A stretch of 36,350 bases of DNA from Helicobacter_D sp964464895. Lineage in GTDB: Bacteria > Campylobacterota > Campylobacteria > Campylobacterales > Helicobacteraceae. A program made the position numbers and the translations under genes. Positions 1 through 5,500 of the stretch are shown in pieces (within the stretch, counting starts at the first letter, position 1; every line of letters starts with the position of its first letter). Where the stretch lies: positions 1 to 36,350 of the forward strand of contig CAYXGY010000013.1 in the NCBI GenBank assembly GCA_964464895.1. Direction: 5' to 3'. The notes under the pieces were generated by a model. That model did not search any database. It was not told where the DNA came from and saw nothing but the letters and a program-made list of their open reading frames with translations.

Positions 1-146
1 TCATAGTAATCACTATTGAATCTATATCTCAAGTAACCACTGACATCAATACCTTTAATCGCATCTTCTAGTGGCTGAGCAAAACTCGCAGTAGAAAGAG
101 CACCTAAAGCAACGCTAGCTGCTAAACTAAGTTTTAGAAATTTCAT
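1..146 (-). CDS. Major outer membrane porin, MOMP family (5' end only)
   Basis: Only the first 48 codons are in the window; the gene runs off the left edge. The product starts with a signal peptide (MKFLKL, a hydrophobic stretch, then STASFA) with likely cleavage after Ala23. The mature start QPLEDAIKGIDVSGYLRYRF matches the usual N-terminus of the Campylobacter/Helicobacter MOMP (PorA-type) family, where the VSG-LRYR segment is the first beta strand. The protein would be a trimeric general porin in the outer membrane. The start is fixed by an AAGGAG ribosome site 6-7 bases upstream. It has its own long leader with a candidate extended -10 promoter at 295-300 and two hairpins. Family assignment is firm although only the N-terminus is visible. 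Confidence 0.85.
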   Translation of the reverse strand, partial: MKFLKLSLAASVALGALSTASFAQPLEDAIKGIDVSGYLRYRFNSDYY

Positions 147-205
147 TTTAATCTCCTTGATTGAATTTCGAAATTACAATCTGACAATACAACACAATCC
201 AAATT

Positions 206-224
206 AGAAGTGAAACTCACTTCT
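206..224. other. Inverted repeat in the porin leader
   Basis: AGAAGTGA (206-213), AAC, TCACTTCT (217-224): a perfect 8-bp stem with a 3-base loop in the porin 5' untranslated region, about 60 bases before the start codon. There is no U-tract after it, so it is not an obvious terminator. A role as mRNA stabiliser, sRNA target or operator is possible. Confidence 0.5.
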
Positions 225-274
225 TAAAGTCTTGTTTGTATATCAAATAACCTACACTTTGGCATCAGGTAGAA

Positions 275-290
275 TTTAGCCAAAGCTAAA
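275..290. other. Inverted repeat at the start of the porin leader
   Basis: TTTAGC (275-280), CAAA, GCTAAA (285-290) form a perfect 6-bp stem with a 4-base loop exactly where the porin transcript should start. An alternative 7-bp pairing, CTTTGGC (257-263) with GCCAAAG (279-285), shares part of the same bases. It could be an operator or a 5' stem-loop that stabilises the mRNA. Confidence 0.45.
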
Positions 291-294
291 AAGT

Positions 295-303
295 ATTTTA
301 GCA
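295..303 (-). promoter_or_regulatory. Candidate extended -10 promoter of the porin gene
   Basis: On the minus strand TGCTAAAAT lies at 303-295, the TGnTAAAAT form of an extended -10 box. An AT-rich tract precedes it, as is usual for Campylobacterota promoters without a clear -35. Initiation near 288 would give a leader of about 140 bases. Inferred from sequence only. Confidence 0.5.
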
Positions 304-527
304 TAAAAAATAAAAAAGTGCAAAGTATTGCGAAATTTTACTTGTTTGCCCTCTTATAGTGTCTTATGGAGAGATTTAGAAACTACGATATTTACGAGCT
401 TAGAAGCATTTATAACCGCTCCAATAGAATTTTCAAAAAATTGTAATGGAGATTACAAAAATTTATGCGGATTGCATTGCAGGGTGTGCGGGATTTTAGA
501 TTAGCAGGTGAATTGCTAACATATCTT

Positions 528-538
528 TATAGTATTAT
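528..538 (+). promoter_or_regulatory. Candidate -10 region for the small-peptide mRNA
   Basis: Overlapping -10-like boxes TATAGT (528-533) and TATTAT (533-538) lie about 85 bases before the peptide start. Initiation near 545 would give a leader of about 75 bases that contains the 569-595 hairpin. No good -35 is visible, so this is a weak call resting mainly on position. Confidence 0.35.
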
Positions 539-568
539 TTGAGGATTTTAAGCATAGCTAGCAGGGTG

Positions 569-595
569 TTACCACAGGCACACACCCTGTGGTAA
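569..595. other. Strong hairpin in the leader of the small peptide gene
   Basis: TTACCACAGG (569-578), loop CACACAC, CCTGTGGTAA (586-595): a perfect 10-bp stem 13 bases before the AAGGAG ribosome site. A competing 7-bp pairing, AGGGTGT (563-569) with ACACCCT (582-588), uses part of the right arm, so the two cannot form together. Mutually exclusive leader hairpins fit translational control. The same hairpin would form in an antisense RNA from the promoter at 651-679. Confidence 0.6.
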
Positions 596-644
596 AATCT
601 ATGCCCTTAAGGAGCATACGATGAGTATCACTAAATTCATCATC
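569..644 (-). ncRNA. Predicted antisense RNA to the small peptide gene
   Basis: Inferred from the consensus promoter at 651-679. The RNA would start near 644 and extend at least to the leader hairpin ending at 569, about 75 bases, covering the AAGGAG site and start codon of the peptide mRNA. This is the layout of an IsoA/Sib-type antitoxin. The 3' end is a guess because no T-run follows the hairpin on this strand. Confidence 0.45.
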
Positions 645-689
645 GTGGTAATTATACTGCTTTGTGTAATTGCTGTCAAGGCTTACTAA
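621..689 (+). CDS. 22-residue hydrophobic peptide, possible type I toxin
   Basis: The ORF starts ATG with an excellent ribosome site (AAGGAG at 608-613, 7 bases away) and ends TAA. The peptide begins MSITKF, has a run of about 14 mostly Ile/Val/Leu residues, and ends AVKAY: a single membrane helix with a lysine at each end. Size and pattern resemble membrane-acting type I toxins such as Ibs (short, hydrophobic, aromatic C-terminus). Its class, though not its sequence, recalls AapA of H. pylori. A perfect antisense promoter inside the ORF and a structured leader support a toxin-antitoxin reading. Translation is well supported by the ribosome site; toxin function is inference. It could instead be a small membrane protein of another kind. 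Confidence 0.6.
   Translation: MSITKFIIVVIILLCVIAVKAY
651..679 (-). promoter_or_regulatory. Perfect consensus antisense promoter inside the peptide gene
   Basis: On the minus strand TTGACA (679-674) is followed by a 17-base spacer and TATAAT (656-651). Both boxes are exact sigma70 consensus at optimal spacing, rare in a genome whose other promoters rarely show a -35. Transcription would start near 644 and run through the first codons, ribosome site and leader of the 22-residue peptide gene, giving an RNA complementary to the translation start. No U-tract terminator is obvious; the 569-595 hairpin could mark its 3' end. Confidence 0.7.
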
Positions 690-694
690 GCCAA

Positions 695-712
695 ACCCAG
701 CAAGTGCTGGGT
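695..712. terminator. GC-rich hairpin between the peptide gene and macB
   Basis: ACCCAGC (695-701), AAGT, GCTGGGT (706-712): a perfect 7-bp stem with a 4-base loop, between the convergent peptide gene (stop at 689) and macB permease (stop at 758). Neither side has a long T-run (TTTGGCTT on minus, GATGATGAATTT on plus), so termination would be weak or Rho-assisted. Confidence 0.45.
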
Positions 713-754
713 GATGATGAATTTAACCTGTGGAATCTCACGAGGACGCAATAA

Positions 755-775
755 GCCTTACTCGTGGCGTAAGGC
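755..775. other. Stem-loop spanning the macB permease stop codon
   Basis: GCCTTAC (755-761), loop TCGTGGC, GTAAGGC (769-775): a 7-bp perfect stem around the TAA stop. A second pairing, CACGAG (739-744) with CTCGTG (761-766), competes with it. Probably the 3'-end structure of the exporter operon mRNA. Confidence 0.35.
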
Positions 776-1978
776 GTCAATAGGATTGAGCCTTGAAGCG
801 CGGCGTGCGGGGAGATAGCCAAAGAGTATCCCCATAAAAGCCGAAAACGCAAACGCAATGAACGCAATGCCATAATCAAAATTAAAAGGCAATTCCATAA
901 GATAACAAATCCCAAACGAACCAAAAAATGCTAAGAGGATTCCCAAGATTCCGCCCAATGCGCTAAGCGTCAAAGCCTCTATCAAAAACTGCAACAAAAC
1001 CTCACCCTGCATTGCGCCAATGGCTAGCCGCGTGCCAATCTCTCGCGTGCGCTCGGTAACAGAGACTAGCATAATGTTCATAATCCCGATTCCTCCAACA
1101 ATCAGGCTCACACCTGCAATCGCACCCAAGAAAATCGTCAAATTCGCGGTGGTGGTTTGCATCATTTCAATGATTTGCTTTGTGTCCATAATCTCAAAAT
1201 CATCTTTTTGCCCCTCACGAATATTACGAATCTCACGCAATGCGTTAGAAATCTGTGTCGTGGCTTGTGTAGAATCCACATTGTCCTTGAGTGAAATCAT
1301 TAGCCTAGAAATATTATAGAGTGTGCTAGACTTGGAAATACTGCGCTGATAGGTTTTCAAGGGAAGCAAAATCACATCGTCTTGGTCGTTTCCCATTGCG
1401 CCCTGCCCCTTTTCCTCCAAGATTCCGATACATTCACACACAATGTTCCCTAATCGGATTCTACTGCCTAGAGGACTTGTAGAGGTTTTGTCAAATAAGT
1501 TTTTTTTCACGCTCGCACCGATGATACAAGCATTACTTCCCGCGCGATAGTCTTGCGCGCTAAAGGTCGTCCCACTAGCAAGATTCCAATTGGTAGCGAT
1601 AAAGTATTCTGTATTGACGCCTTGAAGTTGCGTTTGTGTGTTTTCTTGGCGGAATTGCACGAGGGCGGAAGTCGTAGAAATCGGGGCGATAGCACGCGTG
1701 ATATGCCCCACTTGCAAATTGAGTGCTTTGATGTTTTCTAGGCTAAAGAGTTTCCTCCCGCCTCCTCCGATGTTTTGATTCCGCGCCGGGAAAACAAGCA
1801 AGATATTGCTTCCTAAACTGCTCATACGCTCGGTAATGACTTGTGTCGTCCCATTGCCAAGCGTAATCATAATCACGACTGCGCCTACACCAATGATAAT
1901 GCCGAGCATTGTTAAAAGTGCGCGCAAGAAATTCCGCTTGATTTGACGCAAGGCGAGGAAAAAGGCATTAAGAATCAT
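758..1978 (-). CDS. macB: MacB-type ABC exporter permease (separate from its ATPase)
   Basis: Permease subunit of a type VII (MacB/FtsX-fold) ABC exporter, about 406 residues. A first membrane helix near residues 15-40 (LGIIIGVGAVVIMITLGNG) is followed by a large periplasmic domain. Three C-terminal helices follow, containing the conserved GGIGIMNIMLVSVTERTREIGTRLAIGA segment between the first two, and the end is the usual PARRASRLNPIDALRHE. A longer frame opens at 2041, but ATG at 1978 is preferred: it is preceded by AAGGAA, the product starts like other MacB permeases, and it overlaps the ATPase gene by only 11 bases. In E. coli ATPase and permease are one polypeptide; here they are two genes. 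It works with MacA and the outer membrane factor encoded upstream to expel macrolides, peptides or haem-like compounds; the substrate is not readable. Confidence 0.88.
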   Translation of the reverse strand: MILNAFFLALRQIKRNFLRALLTMLGIIIGVGAVVIMITLGNGTTQVITERMSSLGSNILLVFPARNQNIGGGGRKLFSLENIKALNLQVGHITRAIAPISTTSALVQFRQENTQTQLQGVNTEYFIATNWNLASGTTFSAQDYRAGSNACIIGASVKKNLFDKTSTSPLGSRIRLGNIVCECIGILEEKGQGAMGNDQDDVILLPLKTYQRSISKSSTLYNISRLMISLKDNVDSTQATTQISNALREIRNIREGQKDDFEIMDTKQIIEMMQTTTANLTIFLGAIAGVSLIVGGIGIMNIMLVSVTERTREIGTRLAIGAMQGEVLLQFLIEALTLSALGGILGILLAFFGSFGICYLMELPFNFDYGIAFIAFAFSAFMGILFGYLPARRASRLNPIDALRHE

Positions 1979-2693
1979 TGTGCGTTCCTTGCAAGGAAGT
2001 GGTAGAGGACAAGGAAGCCGAATCGCTTTGAACCAAACCATCTAGGAAGATAATTTCTCGGGTTGCATAGCGCGCCATTTCTGGCTCGTGTGTAACCATT
2101 AGAATCGTGATTCCTGATTCCCGATTCAAGCGCGCCAATATCTCCATAATCTCTATGCTTCGCTTGGTGTCAAGATTTCCTGTTGGCTCATCAGCGAGCA
2201 AAAAGAGCGGACTAGAGGCAATGGCTCTTGCAATCGCCACGCGCTGTTGCTGCCCTCCGCTTAGGGCGTTGCTTTGATGATTGTGCCACTCTCTTAAGCC
2301 AACCATTTCCAAAGCCTGCATTGAGATTCTAATCCGCTCCTTTTTAGGAACTTGACGATAGAGCAAGGGAAGCTCTACATTTTCTAATGCGGTAGTGCGT
2401 GGCAAGAGGTTGAATCCTTGAAAAATAAATCCGATATAATGTCGTCTTAAAAGTGCCTTTTGCTTGAGATTCAACCGACTCACATTCACACCGCAAAATT
2501 CATAAACTCCACTGCTTGGGCTATCTAAACAACCCAAAATATTTGCCAAAGTGCTTTTCCCGCTCCCACTTGGACCCATAAGGGCGACAAACTCGCCCTC
2601 TTGAATCTCTAAACTAATGCCACGCAAGGCTTCAAAGGCATTAGGGGGCTTTCCATAGGTTTTATGAATATTCTCTAGTGCGATAAAGGACAT
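1968..2693 (-). CDS. MacB-type ABC exporter ATP-binding subunit
   Basis: A 241-residue ABC ATPase of the MacB/LolD family. Walker A GPSGSGKST is at residues 40-48, the Q-loop at FQGFNLLPRTT from residue 91, signature LSGGQQQR at 144-151, Walker B LFLLADEPT at 163-171, and switch His202. All catalytic motifs are intact. Its ATG overlaps the macA stop as TAATG, so translation is coupled. The C-terminal tail (Ser-rich, after residue 225) is not conserved in the family. It would energise the separate permease encoded next. A LolD role is unlikely because the partner genes are MacA and an outer membrane factor. Confidence 0.9.
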   Translation of the reverse strand: MSFIALENIHKTYGKPPNAFEALRGISLEIQEGEFVALMGPSGSGKSTLANILGCLDSPSSGVYEFCGVNVSRLNLKQKALLRRHYIGFIFQGFNLLPRTTALENVELPLLYRQVPKKERIRISMQALEMVGLREWHNHQSNALSGGQQQRVAIARAIASSPLFLLADEPTGNLDTKRSIEIMEILARLNRESGITILMVTHEPEMARYATREIIFLDGLVQSDSASLSSTTSLQGTHNDS

Positions 2694-3949
2694 TATTTGT
2701 CTTCTCTCTGTGCGGTAATGACTTGCGTTCCTGCGGTAATCAAATCACTAAAGATTTGCGTTAGCACTCCATCACTGATGCCTACTTCTACCGCAATTTC
2801 TTTAGGAACACCCCTTTCTAACACCCAAATGCTAGAATTTGCTTGCGGCTTGTCCCCACCTCCACGAATGCGTTGAGGCGGACGCATTGCAAAGCTGAAT
2901 CCCGAAGACGATTTAGCGGAATCTTTTTTGGGTGTTGCTGGAGTGAAATAAAGCGCGCTTGAGGGAACTAGAAGCGCGTTTTTGGCGGAATCTGTTACAA
3001 TGTCTGCTGTCGCACTCATTCCGGGCTTTAAGAGCAAGTCTTGATTGCCTACATAAATCCTTGCTTCGTAACTTACGATATTATCCGCACTCTCACTTGC
3101 GCCGAAATTCACCCTATCTACGACTGCTTCAAAGGTTTTTTGAGGATAGGAATCCACGCTAAACTTCACACTCTGCCCTACTTTGACTTTGCCAATATCC
3201 GCCTCTGAAATGCTCACATTGAGTTCCATTTCCTCCAAATTTTCTGCGATGATAAAAAATTCTGGTGCTTGGAAACTCGCCGCGACACTCTGCCCTACTT
3301 CAATCGAACGGCTAAGCACCACGCCATCAATGGGCGTTGTGATTTGGGAATTTTTCAAATCCACTTGTGTGGAGCGAATCGCTGTTTCAATCTCTTTGAT
3401 ATTTGCCTGACGAATCCCAACCTCGCTTAAGGCTGAATTATAAGCGGTTTTTGCAGTCTGTAAATCCAATTTGGAGGGAGTTTTACCATTAGTAGCTTTA
3501 AAGAGTGTTTGTAACTGCCTATATTGCCACTCTTTCTCCTCTAAAGCCACTCGCGCACTCTTTAATTGTGCCTGTGCGCTTTGAAGTTGCGCCTCATAAC
3601 GATAGAGGTCTTGCTCTATACTCTCACTATCAATTTTGGCAAGAATCTGTCCTTTGCTCACCTCATCATTGACATCTACTAGCACTTCAAGCACGATTCC
3701 AGAAATCACCGAGCCAATAGAGACTTCGTGTGTCGGGGAAAGCGTGCCATTGGCACTAATGCTTGTTGAAATATCGCCCAATGTCGCCTCTTGTGTCGTA
3801 TAAATATATTTTGGCTCTCTTGTCTGATACCAATAAATTAACGCAACGCACAGAATCACAAAGGCGAGGATTCCACCGCTAATGAGAAAGAGTTTTTTAT
3901 AATTTTTCTTTGGATTTAAATTTCTTAAAATTTCTTGCGTGGATTGCAT
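2693..3949 (-). CDS. macA: MacA-like periplasmic adaptor (membrane fusion protein)
   Basis: A 418-residue HlyD/MacA-family adaptor. A short cytoplasmic N-terminus precedes one membrane helix (about residues 19-41). The lipoyl half-motif follows (SPTHEVSIGSVISGIVLEV, then NDEVSKGQILAKID), with a helical hairpin around 115-205, the second lipoyl half near ITTPIDGVVLSRSIEVGQSV, beta-barrel, and membrane-proximal domain. Between about residues 335 and 370 lies a low-complexity insert rich in Lys, Ser, Pro and Gly (TPKKDSAKSSS, then RPPQRIRGGG), unusual for the family and probably flexible. It bridges the MacB complex to the outer membrane factor. The gene lies 1 base after the tolC-like stop and overlaps the ATPase start, so the operon is tightly coupled. 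Confidence 0.88.
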   Translation of the reverse strand: MQSTQEILRNLNPKKNYKKLFLISGGILAFVILCVALIYWYQTREPKYIYTTQEATLGDISTSISANGTLSPTHEVSIGSVISGIVLEVLVDVNDEVSKGQILAKIDSESIEQDLYRYEAQLQSAQAQLKSARVALEEKEWQYRQLQTLFKATNGKTPSKLDLQTAKTAYNSALSEVGIRQANIKEIETAIRSTQVDLKNSQITTPIDGVVLSRSIEVGQSVAASFQAPEFFIIAENLEEMELNVSISEADIGKVKVGQSVKFSVDSYPQKTFEAVVDRVNFGASESADNIVSYEARIYVGNQDLLLKPGMSATADIVTDSAKNALLVPSSALYFTPATPKKDSAKSSSGFSFAMRPPQRIRGGGDKPQANSSIWVLERGVPKEIAVEVGISDGVLTQIFSDLITAGTQVITAQREDK

Positions 3950-3950
3950 T

Positions 3951-5411
3951 TTATTCCTTATTTACCAAATGTGGATTTTGAGATTCTAGATTCAAATCTC
4001 CCCCAAACGCCTTATACAACAAAACGAACGCTCTAAGATTCTCCAATCTCGCACTATTGAGTGATTTTTGCGCATTATTCAAGGAGGCGGCATTGAGTGC
4101 GTGCTCTAGGCTATCAATCAATCCCACAGAATGCCGACTAGAAGAAAATTCAAAATAGCTTTGCGCATTGTCTGCGCGGATTTGACTATTTTGCAGTTGC
4201 AAAGTGGTGCTTTGGACATTAAAACTTGTATTTTCAATCTCACTTAGGGCATTTTTAAGAGATTGTTGCAATGTGAGATAAGATTCCTGCAAAATCGCAT
4301 CTTGCAAAAAATAATTTTGCGTTAATTGCGTGCGATTCAGAATCGGCGCACTAAGAGAGCTTGCAAACTGCCAAGCAAGATTCCCGCTTGCTTGCGCATT
4401 AGAATCCAAAATCTCATTGAGATTTGCACTGATAGAGAGAATCGGAAACAAGCTTGCTTTCGCGTTGGCTTTGGTATAAACCTGTGCGTGCAGGCTAAAG
4501 AGTGCGGCTCTAATATCCGGACGCGAGAGCAAAACTCTTGCAGGCAAGGAATCTAATTGCAACTTTATCGCGACTTTAGGGAGTGTTTGAGACTCTATTG
4601 TGAAAGGAATCTCTAGTGTATCCAATAATACCAAAAGGGCATTTTTGTTTTCTTCATAGAGGCTTTTTAGGGATTCTAGGGTGTTTTGCTCGTTGGTGAG
4701 TAAATCTTGCTTGTCAAAAAGTTCTGTGCTATCTAGCAAGCCATTCTCTACTTTTAGGCGCGTAAGCTCTAAGGCTTCTTGATAGTGTAGGATATTCTCT
4801 TGCGTTAAAAGAATGTTGTGATGCGTTTCAAGCAAGGTAAAATAAAAAGTCGCCACATCTCCTAAAAGCGTGATTTTGGCATTTTCTAAATCTTGCAAGG
4901 CTTTCTCATAGAGAGAGACTCTAGCGTTTTTGCTATGCTGCAAGCGTCCAAAGAGGTCAATCTCCCACGAAAGTGTTGCACCCACTGCAGAGGTATAAGA
5001 TTGTGTTTTTTGTGTCGGTGTGGTGTTCGTGCGCGAATGCGATTCGTTGGCATTGACATTAGCATCTACCTTTGGGAAAAGCTCTCCCCAAGCACTCTTA
5101 AGCTGTGCTTTGGCTTGTAAAATTTTCGCATTCATTTTTTGCAAATCTAGATTTTTATCTAATGCAATTTCAAAGAGCCTCTCTAATGTAGAATCGTCAA
5201 ATAAGATTTTGATTTGCTCACTTGGAGTTGCCTTATTGGTAGGCTGGGATTCTGTTTCAATGCTGATTAGAGGGGTGTTTTGAAAAGTTTGCGGGAGTGT
5301 TTGCGTGATTTCTGCTTCTGTGGGTAGATTTGCAGCACAACCTAAAAAAATCCAACCTATTATAAAAAAGATAAGATATTTCTTTGAATCATACAAAATT
5401 TGTTGTGCCAA
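3951..5411 (-). CDS. TolC/NodT-type outer membrane efflux lipoprotein
   Basis: A 486-residue outer membrane factor with two OEP repeats: the first from about residue 70 (LFEIALDKNLDLQKMNAKILQA), the second from about 290 (LPARVLLSRPDIRAALFSLHAQ). The N-terminal signal has a lipobox ending LGC at Cys25, so the protein should be lipid-anchored like CusC/NodT. The start codon is TTG at 5411, supported by AAGGAG 5 bases upstream; the nearby ATG is out of frame. First gene of the exporter operon, it supplies the exit channel for MacA and MacB. A candidate -10 (TATAAA, 5444-5439) lies upstream. Confidence 0.88.
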   Translation of the reverse strand: MAQQILYDSKKYLIFFIIGWIFLGCAANLPTEAEITQTLPQTFQNTPLISIETESQPTNKATPSEQIKILFDDSTLERLFEIALDKNLDLQKMNAKILQAKAQLKSAWGELFPKVDANVNANESHSRTNTTPTQKTQSYTSAVGATLSWEIDLFGRLQHSKNARVSLYEKALQDLENAKITLLGDVATFYFTLLETHHNILLTQENILHYQEALELTRLKVENGLLDSTELFDKQDLLTNEQNTLESLKSLYEENKNALLVLLDTLEIPFTIESQTLPKVAIKLQLDSLPARVLLSRPDIRAALFSLHAQVYTKANAKASLFPILSISANLNEILDSNAQASGNLAWQFASSLSAPILNRTQLTQNYFLQDAILQESYLTLQQSLKNALSEIENTSFNVQSTTLQLQNSQIRADNAQSYFEFSSSRHSVGLIDSLEHALNAASLNNAQKSLNSARLENLRAFVLLYKAFGGDLNLESQNPHLVNKE

Positions 5412-5438
5412 AATCTCTCCTTAAAATAAAGCTGGCAT

Positions 5439-5444
5439 TTTATA
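5439..5444 (-). promoter_or_regulatory. Candidate -10 box of the exporter operon
   Basis: TTTTTGTATAAAATG on the minus strand, 28 bases before the TTG start of the outer membrane factor. No clear -35. This is the only promoter-like element in the 89-base gap after the TPR gene, so the exporter may have its own transcript. Confidence 0.4.
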
Positions 5445-5500
5445 CAAAAACTATTAACCAACACAAAACAAATGTGAAATGCTTAAAAGTGCAAGAAACT

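Larger units (their letters stand above)
147..527. other. Gene-poor stretch: porin leader and unassigned sequence
   Basis: Apart from the porin promoter and hairpins, nothing here is clearly a gene. A 26-codon frame (366-446, plus) lacks a ribosome site. Its frame stays open after the stop up to 542, and includes an ATG at 465 preceded by GGAG some 13 bases upstream. The translation does not resemble a family I know. The 9-mer GCAGGGTGT occurs at 479-487 and again at 561-569. Confidence 0.4.

Noticed and set aside
676..924. 82-codon minus-strand frame over the macB 3' end
   Set aside because: It lies in another frame of a well-supported macB gene, has no ribosome site and no protein-like pattern.
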